Source: Vibrio sp. 14G-20
Lineage (GTDB): Bacteria; Pseudomonadota; Gammaproteobacteria; Enterobacterales; Vibrionaceae
Assembly (NCBI RefSeq): GCF_026241515.1
Contig: NZ_JAPHPW010000022.1
Location: forward strand, 1-64,000
Length of the DNA stretch: 64,000 nucleotides
Reading direction: 5' to 3'
Shown: positions 41,490-51,739 of the stretch, in pieces
Layout of the letters: each line of letters opens with the position of its first letter
Numbering within the stretch: the stretch's first letter is position 1
Position numbers and translations under genes: made by a program
Notes under the pieces: model-generated
Seen by the model: the letters and a program-made list of their open reading frames with translations, nothing else
What the model was told of the DNA's origin: nothing
Databases searched by the model: none

Positions 41490-41520
41490 AAAGCCCCGCT
41501 CAACCGAGCGGGGCTTTCAT
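41490..41520. terminator. Terminator between converging genes
   Basis: AAAGCCCCGCTC (41490-41501) and GAGCGGGGCTTT (41506-41517), loop AACC. Confidence 0.88.
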
Positions 41521-41551
41521 CATTATCAGATCTTGGCTTACTTAAAAGCGA

Positions 41552-42100
41552 TTAACCTTGCCAAGCAAACTGTTCGAACACCTTGTCTACTGGCGTTTCA
41601 GCAACACGGTTTACGTAGTTACTGATCACTTTCTGAGACAAACCTAGAATGACTTCTAGCACTTGTTGTTGACCGTAACCCGCCGCAAAGAAGGCTTCCA
41701 TTTCGTCCGCTGGCACATTGCCACGATTACGTACCATGCTTAACGTGAAGTCGTGCAATGCTTGCAGTTTTTCAGTTGGCAGTGCAGTACGGTTACGAAG
41801 TGCTTCGGTAATTGCAGGATCAACCTTCATTGAATGTGCAATGCCAGTATGTGCAGGCACACAGTAGTGGCACTCGTGCTCAACATTTATGGTTTGCCAT
41901 ACCACGGTTAACTCATCAGCATCAAAAGACGAATCACTAAATGCTTGATGAAGCTGCGTGTAAGCTTTGAGAGTATTAGGTGATTCAGCCATCACCCCAA
42001 AAAGACCAGGAACTCGCCCCATCTGTTTTACAGCCCCTTCAAGAATGGGCTTGCTTTGCTCTGGTGCTGATTCTACTGAGTGAATTTTAAAGTTGCTCAT
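41552..42100 (-). CDS. Carboxymuconolactone decarboxylase (AhpD-like) family protein
   Basis: A 182-residue all-helical protein of the CMD/AhpD family. The redox motif E-x-CHYC-x3-H is at C77, C80 and H84 (HECHYCVPAHTG), as in AhpD-type peroxidase reductants. The usual partner AhpC is not adjacent. The product likely reduces or buffers peroxides or electrophiles. Its promoter carries two GAAC-N4-GTTC dyads (42197-42234) of the same type as those before the TetR gene at 52 kb, implying shared control. Confidence 0.88.
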   Translation of the reverse strand: MSNFKIHSVESAPEQSKPILEGAVKQMGRVPGLFGVMAESPNTLKAYTQLHQAFSDSSFDADELTVVWQTINVEHECHYCVPAHTGIAHSMKVDPAITEALRNRTALPTEKLQALHDFTLSMVRNRGNVPADEMEAFFAAGYGQQQVLEVILGLSQKVISNYVNRVAETPVDKVFEQFAWQG

Positions 42101-42196
42101 GTTCTATTCCTTTCGATTCTTTATACTAATTTGATTCACAATCGGAGTGATATATGACTGTTCTCCGTTGGCGTGAAAACAATATAGATCAAAAAA

Positions 42197-42234
42197 GAAC
42201 GATCGTTCAAGTATTATTTTGAACAATTGTTCAA
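42197..42234. promoter_or_regulatory. Paired TetR-type operators before the CMD gene
   Basis: GAACGATCGTTC (42197-42208) and TTGAACAATTGTTCAA (42219-42234), both perfect palindromes sharing GAAC-N4-GTTC, centres 24 bp apart, about 100-130 bp upstream of the start codon. Confidence 0.7.
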
Positions 42235-42315
42235 TACATTCCTAGAGGATAAAAAACCAAGTGAAATAATACGGTTTTAAATTGAACCACTTTCAAACTA
42301 TCCTGCTGATTAAAA

Positions 42316-42350
42316 ACAAAAAAGCCCATCAAGTGAGACCTGATGGGCTT
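42316..42350 (-). terminator. Terminator after the GNAT gene
   Basis: On the minus strand AAGCCCATCA pairs with TGATGGGCTT, followed by six T. Confidence 0.85.
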
Positions 42351-42380
42351 CTAATTAGTCTGAGTTTTTATTTTGAGCGA

Positions 42381-42932
42381 CTACCAGTATTCAGCGTGAG
42401 CCAAGCCTTTAACGCAGTTCGACTTTCCACTTGTGACTCTGATTTCACTGCCAGTCAGCGATTGAGCGATCCAACCATGTGGGTAGCTCAAATCAAATGG
42501 GGCTGGGATCTGATCAATAGTGATTTGATTAAAACCCACTTTTGAATAATAACTAGGGTCACCATAAGTTACAGCAAGTTCGACACCCTGTTCTTTTAGA
42601 GTCTCTAAGCCGAAGTTAATCAACTTTTGGCCGATACCATGCTTTTGTACCTGAGTGCTCACCGCTACAGGTGACAGCAAATAAGCCTTAGTTTCATCGT
42701 CAAATGAAAGCGGAGTAAAAATAATCGCACCCACAATCGTGCTATCCGACTCACTAGAATCGTCTTCAGCAACAAAACAAAGTAGCTCTGTCGAATCAGT
42801 GGTCGTTAAAAGATCGTTCGCAAGCTTACCTACTGTTTTACCCTCGTTCTCGCCTTCTGAATCGGTAAAGGTTTGAGTAAAAAGTTGAGTGATCGTTTCG
42901 ATCTCGCTTAAATCATGTTGTCTAAATTTCAT
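42381..42932 (-). CDS. GNAT-family N-acetyltransferase
   Basis: A 183-residue GNAT acetyltransferase (YhbS-like). The acetyl-CoA-binding motif A is LSPVAVSTQVQKHGIGQKLINFGLETLK, with Q/R-x-x-G-x-G/A seen as QKHGIG; AVTYGDPSYYSKVGFNQI is the usual motif B. Substrate unknown. The ATG at 42932 gives a normal N-terminus; a GTG upstream is possible. It lies 12 bp after the original end of the broken MerR-methyltransferase gene, so the two were cotranscribed and may serve the same response. Confidence 0.85.
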   Translation of the reverse strand: MKFRQHDLSEIETITQLFTQTFTDSEGENEGKTVGKLANDLLTTTDSTELLCFVAEDDSSESDSTIVGAIIFTPLSFDDETKAYLLSPVAVSTQVQKHGIGQKLINFGLETLKEQGVELAVTYGDPSYYSKVGFNQITIDQIPAPFDLSYPHGWIAQSLTGSEIRVTSGKSNCVKGLAHAEYW

Positions 42933-42944
42933 AGTGTTCTTCAC

Positions 42945-44177
42945 TTACTGTACTTTCTTCAACACAAAGAAGTGATAATCAAAATCACGCTTAGCTGAGC
43001 CTTGAGAGTCTTCTAGATATTCACTCTTAAGCCTGCTGTTATTGAAGAATTTTTTAATTTCATTGTCGCAATCTGCGAGCGCTTTTGAGTTTGGCATCGT
43101 TACTTTCAAAGACTCTACTTGCTTTTGTAAAGGCTGATAATAGGCAAGCTAGCCTGCATCGCTCATCGCAAAGTCATCTAAGACTTGATACCCCGCCGCC
43201 TTTGCATGCTTGATACGTTTAGCTACCGTGGTCATATCTGGATACTCTTTATGCCAGAACACTTTGATTGATTCGTTTGGACTGTCTGTATTCCAGACCA
43301 AATCATTCACGACCAAGATGCCCTCATCGGCGAGTAGCTTTCGCCACTGCTTTAACGCCTTCTGAACACCCATTATGTAAGCACTGCCTTCCGACCAGAT
43401 TAGGTCAAACGACTTAGCTTCAAGCGGCAAATCCATCATGCTCGCACACACAGTTTTAATATTGCTTTCTAAGCCGAATGCTTGTGCTTGCTGAGCCAGA
43501 ATATCTAAACACGGTTGATCATTGTCGACCGCAATAATCTGCACATCGGGTTGATTTTCTTTGAGGGCTTTCGCCAGCACAGAGGTGGCAATACCTTTAC
43601 CACAACCAATCTCAAGGACGTGTTTCGGTGTGTGAGGAACTTGTGCCAATGCCGCTAAAGTATCTTCAGCTGTTCCTGGGCCTAACCGTTCTAATCCGTC
43701 AAAAATGACGCCAAAATCCGCCATGTATTGCTCATGTTCATTCATGTCTTTCGATAACCACTTCAATCGCAGAGCCTGCTTCTCATCAAAGCCCTGCTTA
43801 ATTAACCAATCGAGGTGTGCATCTGGCGCAAGCTTGTCCATCGACTCATGCCACTCTTCTAAGCCACTTTCTCCTAACATTGCAGCTAATAGATCTCGTG
43901 AACGCTGCTTTTGTACTAGCTCTTCATCCAACTGCTTAAGGCGATTTTCCAACAGGCTGCGTTCTATCTTGGCATCTAAACAGGCTTGGCACTCTTTAAG
44001 CGTCAACCCGCCCGCTTGCAGTTGTTGTAACAACCGAACACGCTGCAGATCCTTTTCTGAATACAGACGATAACCATTACTCTGGCGTTGAGCTTCAATC
44101 AAACCTAGCTTGCCGTAATACAGCAATGTCGAGCGACTCAGTCCAACTAAATCGGCCAGTTCAGAGATACGATACAT
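42945..44177 (-). pseudogene. MerR regulator-methyltransferase fusion, interrupted by an amber codon
   Basis: The frame from ATG 44177 runs 342 codons to TAG at 43149-43151, then continues in the same frame for 67 codons to TAA at 42945-42947. The downstream part (LAYYQPLQKQVESL, then RDFDYHFFVLKKVQ) reads as the true C-terminus of the protein, so TAG likely replaced a Trp codon. The intact protein has a MerR HTH (1-70, ISELADLVGLSRSTLLYYGKLGLIEAQRQSNGYRLYSEKDL), a coiled linker, and a class I SAM methyltransferase (VLEIGCGKGIATSVLAK at about 193). The truncated 342-residue form may retain partial function. Confidence 0.8.
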
Positions 44178-44241
44178 GCACTTCCCCTCTCATTTCGGTA
44201 GCAAAGATAAACTATGAAGCTGTAGTCAGGTCAACAGCCCA

Positions 44242-45228
44242 TTAAACATTTTTCTTATCTTGTCCTTGTTGAACTTCAAATTGGTAAAGCTCTCTGAGCG
44301 TGTCTTTTAACCATAGAACGATTGGGTTGTAGGCATTGCGCTTGTGCCAAATCATGGTGAACGGGATCAGCAGCTTTTTGGCGTTCTCTTCATCTAGAGG
44401 AATAGGCAGACAAGTAAGATTAGGGTGAAGTTGTTCAACGTAACGCCGGCAGTAATTCGGTGCCACGGTAGTCATGGTGTGGTTTGACTGAGCCGCCATA
44501 AACAAAGACTGCTCAAAACCCGCTAGCGTAAGTGCGATATGTCGGTCGAGTTGCAAATCTGTGAGAATTTCATCCAACGCCCATGTTTCACTTTTCTCCC
44601 ACACAATATTGATGTGAGGGTATTTGAGGAAAGCCTCAAGGTTCCACTCTTCTTGCAAGGCTGGGTGGTCTTTTCTCAGATACACCACGGGCAAATCGTG
44701 GAACAGTACCTCGAAATCAATGAAGTATGGCAGTGCATCTAGAGATTCTTTCGAACGTGGGTGGCTTTCTCGCCCTGAAAATCCAATATCAGATTCGCCA
44801 CGTACGATGGAGTCTATCGAATCGTAGTCCCAATTGCGCATTTTGATCTTCGCATTGGGATAACGTTGATACACGCTTTGCGTCAATTCGTTCAGCATGA
44901 TCAACGATAACGGAGATTCGGCTTCTAAGTTTAAACGTAAGTCCTTTGGGGCATCGTCGCCACGAGTAGTGAGTATTTGACTACCAATCTGCAACCAGTC
45001 TTGAAGATCTTTCACCATGCTCAACGCAAGTGGTGTTGGCGTTAAGCCCCTCGGCGTTTTCACAAATAGAGGATCATCGAACCAGTCTCGAAGTTTAGTC
45101 AGTGATTTGCTTACCGTTGAAGGCGTGACGTTGAGCTTTTTGGCAGCTTTTGAAACACTCTGCTCTTGCAACAGCAATTGCAGAGTGAATAACAAATTCA
45201 GATCAAGACGGGCTAGTGGCTGCTTCAT
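44242..45228 (-). CDS. yidZ: LysR-family regulator YidZ
   Basis: A 328-residue LysR regulator very close to enteric Yid[53 protein letters not shown], then [29 protein letters not shown] and [11 protein letters not shown]. YidZ is linked to nitric-oxide survival under anaerobiosis in E. coli. The ATG 45228 lies inside the 3' end of mdtL, so the pair is translationally coupled (mdtL-yidZ, as in enterics). Start chosen by homology over a GTG two codons earlier. Confidence 0.93.
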   Translation of the reverse strand: MKQPLARLDLNLLFTLQLLLQEQSVSKAAKKLNVTPSTVSKSLTKLRDWFDDPLFVKTPRGLTPTPLALSMVKDLQDWLQIGSQILTTRGDDAPKDLRLNLEAESPLSLIMLNELTQSVYQRYPNAKIKMRNWDYDSIDSIVRGESDIGFSGRESHPRSKESLDALPYFIDFEVLFHDLPVVYLRKDHPALQEEWNLEAFLKYPHINIVWEKSETWALDEILTDLQLDRHIALTLAGFEQSLFMAAQSNHTMTTVAPNYCRRYVEQLHPNLTCLPIPLDEENAKKLLIPFTMIWHKRNAYNPIVLWLKDTLRELYQFEVQQGQDKKNV

Positions 45229-46405
45229 AATCACTTTTAACTAGGGAAGGACCTACCCATAGTATTAGAGCAATACTGATAACTCCACCAGCAGCCAATA
45301 TAAATGCCAACATATTCAATGCACTTAGTCCGATAACGCCCATAAACCAGATAAACAGTGCTGAAGTACATACTTGGGAAACTCCGAGTATTGAACTTGC
45401 CACACCTGCGCGCTGTGAATAACAGCTCAATGCTTGGCTCATCGCGACACCAAAACCTAGCGAGAAACCACCACACACAAAAGCAAAGCCTAGCATGGTT
45501 ACATAATGCCCTAACCCACCATCAATCGATGCAAACAACAAAATAGCTGCAATAACAAAGCACGTTTGAGATGTCAGCATGAGGCTTTTCTGCTTAAACA
45601 CATTCAAGGCAAACGGCGCAGAGAACGACACCAACATACTTACTAATGCTGTGAGAGCCATGGTATACGAGTATTGACCACGGTCGAAACCAAGCTCAGT
45701 CATGATCAGCATCGGAGACACATTCACGTAAGTCAGAATCGCCGTCACGCCCAAACTAGTCATGATCACTCGGCTGATAAACAAGGGTTCCTTAAAAGTT
45801 TCGGTTGAAGATGATTGAGACACAGAAGCTTTTGTTACTTCCGAACCTTTGCTATTCGGCTTAGTTTCTCTTAGTACTAACACCGACAACAAACACACCA
45901 CAACGCCCATACTTGCCATAGTCGTAAATAGACTTGGCCAAGGGTACACCGTCATGATGAGGTGACCGATCACCGGCGCAAGCACTGGCACGATGCAGGT
46001 GATGCCATTCATCATCGACAACACCTTGGCGCGCTTTTGGTCATCTAACACATCTCGTAAAATGGCGAATGCCACCACATAACAAGAACCCGCACCAACA
46101 CCTTGGAAAAAGCGTACCGCTAGAAACGGTTCCGCGCTGGTCACAATGCCACCTAACATTGAAGAGATAGCAAAGACAATCGCACCGAAAATCGCGACAG
46201 GCTTTCTTCCTACATTGTCGGCAAATTTACCGGCGAACAGCATGGTGGTTGCCATACCTGCAAGGTAGATAGAGAACGCCACATGGAGCTGCGCCTCCGA
46301 AGCATTTAAATCAGCGGCAATTTGAGGCAAGCCAACCAAATACAAATCAATCGCCGTTGGATACAAGAGAACAAGCGCGAAACTACAAAACAGAAAACGA
46401 TACAT
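45203..46405 (-). CDS. mdtL: Multidrug efflux MFS transporter MdtL
   Basis: A 400-residue 12-helix MFS drug/H+ antiporter (DHA1) close to E. coli Mdt[63 protein letters not shown] (motif A), [21 protein letters not shown] (motif C region) and LNGITC-like [18 protein letters not shown]. It exports chloramphenicol-type drugs in E. coli. It overlaps yidZ by 26 bp. Upstream are direct TACGACAA repeats that may be regulatory. Confidence 0.93.
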   Translation of the reverse strand: MYRFLFCSFALVLLYPTAIDLYLVGLPQIAADLNASEAQLHVAFSIYLAGMATTMLFAGKFADNVGRKPVAIFGAIVFAISSMLGGIVTSAEPFLAVRFFQGVGAGSCYVVAFAILRDVLDDQKRAKVLSMMNGITCIVPVLAPVIGHLIMTVYPWPSLFTTMASMGVVVCLLSVLVLRETKPNSKGSEVTKASVSQSSSTETFKEPLFISRVIMTSLGVTAILTYVNVSPMLIMTELGFDRGQYSYTMALTALVSMLVSFSAPFALNVFKQKSLMLTSQTCFVIAAILLFASIDGGLGHYVTMLGFAFVCGGFSLGFGVAMSQALSCYSQRAGVASSILGVSQVCTSALFIWFMGVIGLSALNMLAFILAAGGVISIALILWVGPSLVKSDYEAATSPS

Positions 46406-46835
46406 AACACCCCCACATAATTGGTGTGAGGATAATAAGAGCGAAACGCCAAACTACCGAGTGGCATCTACGACAACGGATCTTTCCATTTACGACAAAC
46501 CCTCAGTGTGTAGAAAAGGCGGCAGACAAGAATTAACGAAATAAGCAAGGTTTTGACTCAAATCAGCTGAAATTAAGACACCGATTTATCAGCTATAAAC
46601 CGCTGCCTATTAATCGGTGAACAATTTACAAAAGTTATCAAAACGATAAATAAACTCACCGAGTGAATACTTAAATTAACCACTCATATCCACCGTAAAT
46701 TCCTGCTTAAATTTTTTAGAAAAATTCAAAAATAATTAGAATTTAACCCCTAACTTTACTGAGTAATTTGTTAGGCTTGGCAACAAATATTTACAATCCA
46801 ACTAAAAATTAATTGGATACTTTGAGGTTGCTTTC
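46406..46835. other. Divergent mdtL/tyrP intergenic region
   Basis: About 430 bp, strongly AT-rich on the right. TACGACAA occurs twice in direct orientation (46469-46476 and 46491-46498), 22 bp or two helical turns apart, close to the mdtL start. No full TyrR box was found before tyrP. No gene seen. Confidence 0.45.
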
Positions 46836-48005
46836 TTGAATATGAAATTATTCGGCAGTTCTTTGATTCTTTCAGGAACTGCATTAGGGGCTGGCATGTT
46901 AGCTATCCCAATGGTGTTGGCTCAATTTGGCTTCATGATCAGCTCAGTGTTGATGCTACTTATCTTTATTGGCACCACATACTCTGCACTCCTACTGGCA
47001 GAAGCGTGTACAAAAACCAAAGACAATAGTGGCATGAGCAGCGTTGCTTACCTCACTCTGGGCAGCAAAGGTAAACACTTTATCAATGCACTCTTTTACC
47101 TGCTGCTAGTATGCATGTTGATCGCTTATATCTTGGGTGTCGGTGACATCATTCATAAGCTACTGCTCGATGTGGGTGTCGATGTATCAGCATCCGTTGC
47201 GTATACAATTTTCAGCCTATTGATGGGCGCTATCGTCGTCTCGGGCAAGTCTTATATCGACAAACTGAATCGCGGGCTATTCATCTTGATGGTCGTGATG
47301 CTGTTTATCGTTATTGCATCCTTGTTTAGCAACATTCGCCTTGATTACCTAACTCAAACCAGCCAATACACGGCCAACGACGTAGTGCAATACAGCGCAG
47401 TTATCTTTACTAGCTTTGCCTCTATGGTGGTGATCCCGTCACTGGTTATCTACAACCGTGAAGCAACTCAAAAGCAGATCCGCAATATGATTCTGCTAGG
47501 CTCAGTGATTCCATTAATTTGCTACCTAACTTGGTTATTCGCGATTATCGGCAACCTTGGCACAGACGCGATCAGCCAGTTCCACAATATCTCTGAGTTG
47601 ATCTCTGCGTTCAGCGGCCAATCTGCTTGGTTGAAAGTGGTGATCGCTCTGTTCTCTGCTCTAGCCTTGGTGACTTCTTTCCTCGGCGTGTCGATGGCGC
47701 TTTACGACCAAAACAAAGACGCGGTGACCAACAACAAAGCGTTGGCTTATGCGCTGACCTTCATTTTGCCTTTGGTATTAGCAGAGCTGTTCGCTAGCCA
47801 GTTTGTAAGCATGTTGGACTACGCAGGTATGGTGCTGGTTTTCCTAGCTATCTGGGGACCACTCGCAATGGTGGTTAAGGTTCGCAGACCTGACTTCCCT
47901 CACCTACAAACCGAAGGCAGCTACACAGCAGCCGGTGGCGACACGGCACTAATGGCAACATTCGGTTTTGGTGCGTTGATTTTCGTGTCTTGGTTTATGG
48001 GGTAG
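46836..48005 (+). CDS. tyrP: Tyrosine/tryptophan transporter (TyrP/Mtr family)
   Basis: A 389-residue, 11-helix amino acid permease of the HAAAP family: GSSLILSGTALGAGMLAIPMVLAQFGF near the N-terminus, IPSLVIYNREATQKQIRNMILLGSVIPLICYLTWLFAIIG in the middle, and LVTSFLGVSMALYD. It imports tyrosine or tryptophan with protons. TTG at 46836 has GAGG eight bases upstream; the ATG two codons later (46842) is the alternative. Monocistronic. Confidence 0.9.
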   Translation: MNMKLFGSSLILSGTALGAGMLAIPMVLAQFGFMISSVLMLLIFIGTTYSALLLAEACTKTKDNSGMSSVAYLTLGSKGKHFINALFYLLLVCMLIAYILGVGDIIHKLLLDVGVDVSASVAYTIFSLLMGAIVVSGKSYIDKLNRGLFILMVVMLFIVIASLFSNIRLDYLTQTSQYTANDVVQYSAVIFTSFASMVVIPSLVIYNREATQKQIRNMILLGSVIPLICYLTWLFAIIGNLGTDAISQFHNISELISAFSGQSAWLKVVIALFSALALVTSFLGVSMALYDQNKDAVTNNKALAYALTFILPLVLAELFASQFVSMLDYAGMVLVFLAIWGPLAMVVKVRRPDFPHLQTEGSYTAAGGDTALMATFGFGALIFVSWFMG

Positions 48006-48057
48006 ATCCCAATCGAATGGACTATCTGTTGCTATTTAGAAGACAGCAGATACAAAT

Positions 48058-48124
48058 AGCCCGTTAGCCTTACTCGAATTAGCAATCGTAACTAATTAAC
48101 AGTAGGACTAACGGGCTTTTTCGT
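48058..48124. terminator. Long terminator after tyrP
   Basis: AGCCCGTTAG (48058-48067) and CTAACGGGCT (48108-48117), inner TACT/AGTA pairs, then TTTTT. Confidence 0.8.
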
Positions 48125-48157
48125 TTTCTTATTACCATTGCCGAAAACTACAAGTAC

Positions 48158-48595
48158 TTACTTGGTCAAATTACCAAGCAATTGCTCACACTGAGCTTTT
48201 AGTGATTTAAGCTCATCTTCATTCATCTTAGAAAGACATAGCATTTCTACTGGCACTGTTTGCGCTTGTTCTTTGAGTTCGACCCCGGCAGGTGTCAACG
48301 TGATAACTCGAACTCGCTCATCTTCAATACTGCGAGTTCTAAGCACATAACCTTTCACTTCCAAACGCTTGAGTAGTGGCGTCAAGGTGCCTGAATCTAA
48401 ATGCGTTTTTGCACCTAGCGCTTTGACATTTATCTCTTTCTCTTCCCAAAGCACCATCATCACAATGTATTGCAAGTAAGTAAGATCAAGTGCTTTCAGC
48501 AAAGGTTGATACGCTCTACTCATTGCATTCGACGCACTATACAGCGCGAAACACACCTGATTATCCAACTTTAGATAGTCATCTTGGTCACTCAT
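48158..48595 (-). CDS. ohrR: Organic hydroperoxide sensor-repressor OhrR
   Basis: A 145-residue MarR-family repressor. DNQVCFALYSASNAMSRAY near the N-terminus has the reactive Cys15 of OhrR; the wHTH lies about 45-105 (LGAKTHLDSGTLTPLLKRLEVKGYVLRTRSIEDERVRVITLTPAG). C-terminal MLCLSKM adds a second Cys for the two-Cys mechanism. Oxidation by organic peroxides frees it from DNA. ATG 48595 with GAGG is preferred to a GTG two codons up. Divergent from ohr across TTGCGCGCAA palindromes. Confidence 0.93.
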   Translation of the reverse strand: MSDQDDYLKLDNQVCFALYSASNAMSRAYQPLLKALDLTYLQYIVMMVLWEEKEINVKALGAKTHLDSGTLTPLLKRLEVKGYVLRTRSIEDERVRVITLTPAGVELKEQAQTVPVEMLCLSKMNEDELKSLKAQCEQLLGNLTK

Positions 48596-48618
48596 AACCA
48601 CCTCACCAATAAATTAAA

Positions 48619-48687
48619 TTGCGCACAATATACTTGCGCGCTCAAATTTTATCAATTAGGCTAGCTTTAAAATTAAGTTGCGCGCAA
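48619..48687. promoter_or_regulatory. OhrR operators between ohrR and ohr
   Basis: TTGCGCGCAA (48678-48687) is a perfect palindrome in TAAGTTGCGCGCAATTTA, and the related TTGCGCACAA (48619-48628) followed by a CTTGCGCGC half-site lies next to the ohrR start. Both fit the AT-flanked operators of OhrR. Confidence 0.65.
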
Positions 48688-48723
48688 TTTAGTTGCACAC
48701 AATCACAATTAAGGACTAAGACA

Positions 48724-49146
48724 ATGACAACATTCTACACAACTTCTGCTACAGCAACGGCGGGTCGTAACGGCCAAGTTTCTACTGATGACAATCTGCT
48801 TTCAGTGGCGTTGAGCTACCCTAAAGAAATGGGCGGTACAGGTGAAGCGACCAACCCTGAACAACTGTTTGCTGCGGGCTACTCTGCGTGTTTCTCAAAT
48901 GCTCTACTTCACGTTGCAAAAGAGATGAAAATCAAAATCGCATCGGCGCCAACGACTGCAACTGTGGGTATCGGACCAAATGAAAACGGTGGCTTTGCTT
49001 TAACTGTTGCTCTATCGATTGAACTCGATTTAGAGCAAGAACAAGCTGTAACGCTTGTGAAAACGGCGCACCAAGTTTGCCCTTACTCAAACGCAGTTCG
49101 TGGCAACATTGATGTAAAATTGTCGGTTAACGGACAAGCGCTTTAG
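48724..49146 (+). CDS. ohr: Organic hydroperoxide resistance peroxidase Ohr
   Basis: A 140-residue thiol peroxidase of the OsmC/Ohr family. Catalytic Cys56 (GYSACFSNAL) and Cys119 (HQVCPYSNAV), with the activating Arg15 and the Glu in the NPEQLFAAGY motif all present. It reduces organic and fatty acid hydroperoxides with lipoyl reductants. ATG 48724 matches the family start MTTFYTTSATATAGRNG and has AAGGA; the longer frame adds 35 spurious residues. Controlled by divergent ohrR. Confidence 0.95.
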   Translation: MTTFYTTSATATAGRNGQVSTDDNLLSVALSYPKEMGGTGEATNPEQLFAAGYSACFSNALLHVAKEMKIKIASAPTTATVGIGPNENGGFALTVALSIELDLEQEQAVTLVKTAHQVCPYSNAVRGNIDVKLSVNGQAL

Positions 49147-49195
49147 CCGCTTTAGCCGCTTCATCCCCTTCCCAAAAAAAAGAAAAAGTACCCCG

Positions 49196-49228
49196 CTAAA
49201 AAAATGTCCCGCACTAGGCGGGACATTT
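49196..49228 (-). terminator. Terminator after the NIT chemoreceptor gene
   Basis: AAATGTCCCGC (49202-49212) and GCGGGACATTT (49218-49228); T-run on the minus strand. Confidence 0.88.
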
Positions 49229-49265
49229 CGTTATATAACTATCAACTTTAACTCTAGCTCTTCTC

Positions 49266-51245
49266 TTAGCTCTTAAACGTACTCGCAATATCTTTCAATG
49301 AAGCTGCTAGCTGAGCTTGTTCTTTGGCTGTTGCAGCTATTTGCGTTGCCCCTGTCGTAGATTCTGTCGACTTCTGCTCTACTGCCATTACGTTCTGAGC
49401 GATGTCTTGAGTCACTACCGCTTGCTCTTCGGTTGCGGTTGCGATCTGCTCAGTCATGCTAAAGATCTCGCTTACCGATGCTGAGATTCCTTGTAAGGTG
49501 TGCTCCACCTCTTTTGAATCCTCAACCGCTTTAGACGACATCTTCTGGCTGTTATCAATCACATTAAACGCGGTTTGCACATCAGACTGTAGCGAGCTGA
49601 TGAAACCTTCGATTTCAGCTGTCGACTGTTGAGTACGCTGTGCTAGCGTGCGAACTTCATCGGCGACGACGGCGAAACCACGGCCTTGCTCACCCGCACG
49701 AGCCGCTTCAATTGCCGCGTTCAACGCAAGTAAGTTGGTTTGTTCTGCTACCGACTTAATCACATCAATCACACTGTTAATGTTGTTGCTGCTCTCGTGT
49801 AGATGCGTGATCTTTTCAGCGAGGTCATTAATCTCAGATGCCAGTTTCTCGATCGAGTGGTAAGAGTCTTGGACTGTGCTCAAACCTTCTTGCGACTGCT
49901 CATCGACCATTTTAGCGGAGCTTGCTGTCTGCTGAGTTTTCGCGGCCACTTCATTTACCGTTGCCGATAGCTCTTCTGTCGCCGTTGCAACCAAGCCAAT
50001 TTGGTCTTGTTGTTGCACTAGCGTGTTCGAGTTGTAGTGACAAGTTTGCGAGGTTTCTTCTGCGGCTGAAGCCAAAGTCAGACTCGACTGAGATAAGTTG
50101 TCGATAACGTTTGAAAACTTCTCTAAGGTTTCGTTCAGTGCCGAAGAGATCTGTCCAAGCTCACTGTTGCCAACGAACTTAGCGCGAACTGTTAAGTCGT
50201 TGTCATTACGAACCTTAGACAACATCACTGTAAGATCTTTTACTCTCATCGTCAGGTCGCTGATCGCCTTATAGCTCACGAAGGTCGCGAACAAGGTTAT
50301 CAAAGCAAACAGACCAATACTCATCATCATCGCAGACTGCGCCTCTGACATTTTTTTCTCTGTCAGTGCGATAAGTGACTCTGCTAGGTGGTTTTCTGTT
50401 TTCTTTAGCTGAACAATACGAGCGGTAGATTGCGAGAACCAGTAAACAGGATCAACATCAAAGCCGCTCATCTTAGATTCAGCCAAACCACGAAGCTTTT
50501 CTACTTCTGCCACCGAACGATCATTCAATTGCTGTTCAAAGAAACGAACGTTCTCTGGGTTACCCAACACTTCGAAGTTAGAGAAATAAGTATTTTGCTG
50601 TGTCACCAAAGAGATGAATCTAACCAACATGCCTGGGCCAAATTCATTTTTAGAGAAGGTGTTATTTAGGACAGCACGCTCAATACCAGCACGCTCTTTA
50701 CCTTGCAAAAAGTTGTAGTAAGCGATGGTTTCAGTGGTGATGGCAGCATCAGAGCTAAGCTCAGCAATTAACGCCGATACGCTCAGCAGCTTTGCATTAA
50801 GTTTGGTGTAGTAACCCAAAGCCTCAGACAGAGGAATCGATTGAGAGTCCACTCGATTTCGAATAGAAGAAAGTTGATTAAGGCTTTGGCTTATCTCTGT
50901 GTTCAGGCGATTTATCTGTGGCAGATTGATATTGGCAGACTGCCAGTAATCGTTTCTTTCATTACGTCGGTTGTCAGCACTGGTTCTCTGCGAGGCTAAT
51001 TCACTGACAAACTTGGTTCCTTGAGAACCAATAAAGCCAGCAGTCATGCCTCGCTCTTTTTGTAACTCATGCACTAACTCACTGTATACAACCGAAAGGC
51101 GTGTCAGTTGGTTTAATGAAGACATTTCAGTCTTAGTTTCCACGCCCTTGGATATCGCTGAAACACTGAGCCAGAGAAACCCTAAGATCGGTAAAATAAG
51201 CAAAGCGATAATTTTTTGCTTAAAAGACATATCGGTTAATTTCAT
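49266..51245 (-). CDS. Methyl-accepting chemotaxis protein with NIT sensor domain
   Basis: A 659-residue chemoreceptor. TM1 about 9-30; a large helical periplasmic NIT (nitrate/nitrite sensing-type) domain about 45-300 with the hallmark [20 protein letters not shown] and [18 protein letters not shown]2 about 308-330; HAMP about 331-385; signalling domain with [35 protein letters not shown]. The tip is nearly identical to that of the 33892 receptor. The terminal pentapeptide for CheR is absent. The ligand may be nitrate, nitrite or another small anion. Monocistronic. Confidence 0.92.
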   Translation of the reverse strand: MKLTDMSFKQKIIALLILPILGFLWLSVSAISKGVETKTEMSSLNQLTRLSVVYSELVHELQKERGMTAGFIGSQGTKFVSELASQRTSADNRRNERNDYWQSANINLPQINRLNTEISQSLNQLSSIRNRVDSQSIPLSEALGYYTKLNAKLLSVSALIAELSSDAAITTETIAYYNFLQGKERAGIERAVLNNTFSKNEFGPGMLVRFISLVTQQNTYFSNFEVLGNPENVRFFEQQLNDRSVAEVEKLRGLAESKMSGFDVDPVYWFSQSTARIVQLKKTENHLAESLIALTEKKMSEAQSAMMMSIGLFALITLFATFVSYKAISDLTMRVKDLTVMLSKVRNDNDLTVRAKFVGNSELGQISSALNETLEKFSNVIDNLSQSSLTLASAAEETSQTCHYNSNTLVQQQDQIGLVATATEELSATVNEVAAKTQQTASSAKMVDEQSQEGLSTVQDSYHSIEKLASEINDLAEKITHLHESSNNINSVIDVIKSVAEQTNLLALNAAIEAARAGEQGRGFAVVADEVRTLAQRTQQSTAEIEGFISSLQSDVQTAFNVIDNSQKMSSKAVEDSKEVEHTLQGISASVSEIFSMTEQIATATEEQAVVTQDIAQNVMAVEQKSTESTTGATQIAATAKEQAQLAASLKDIASTFKS

Positions 51246-51739
51246 TTTTATTTCCTAGCAGCTAACAAATCTTTTCAGTCATCTAACACGCACATCCTTA
51301 ATAAGATGCGCCTCAATTGTGACTGTATAATTATTCAACTTGATCAATGTGCACCAATTACCGTGCCACACAGATCGCGATGCGATGAAAGTAACATTTA
51401 ACCTTACAAAATTCATTGATTTACCGATAAAACTGTTAGCTAAGCGACCTAACGATACCAAAAACACGTGCAACAACATTTTATTGACGTAAGCGACTGA
51501 AATCTGACACATTTTAACTACCCAAAAGGGGTAGGTCTGCACCAATTATGTGCTCAGAGAAAACGAAATATTCAGAACTAACTATAGATTCAACGCTCGC
51601 CAGCGATTGATTCACAACTAACCAACTCCCTATTCTGCGCTGATTAACTGTCTATTCCTCGTTAACTAAATATGTATAATGCCGAATTATTAAAGTAGAG
51701 ATTCGCAATAAATATGCGACAACAACTGAGAGATATTGT
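51246..51739. other. Intergenic region between the NIT receptor and the zinc-ribbon gene
   Basis: About 495 bp. A small dyad CTACCC/GGGTAG (51518-51534) lies about 270 bp upstream of the receptor start. TATAAT at 51675-51680 may be the -10 of the zinc-ribbon gene. No further gene seen. Confidence 0.45.

Noticed and set aside
28207-43151. Stop-codon reassignment as explanation for the in-frame stops at 28216 and 43149
   Set aside because: One is TAA and the other TAG, and all other genes end normally at both codons; two independent lesions are simpler.
46600-46835. TyrR box before tyrP
   Set aside because: No TGTAAA-N6-TTTACA dyad was found, only scattered TTTACA halves.
51518-51534. NarL/NarP-type site before the NIT chemoreceptor
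   Set aside because: CTACCC/GGGTAG does not give the 7-2-7 arrangement, and one heptamer deviates; kept only as a small dyad.
51279-51545. 88-codon open frame in the gap upstream of the NIT chemoreceptor
   Set aside because: No ribosome-binding site, no conserved motif and low-complexity composition; more likely promoter DNA.
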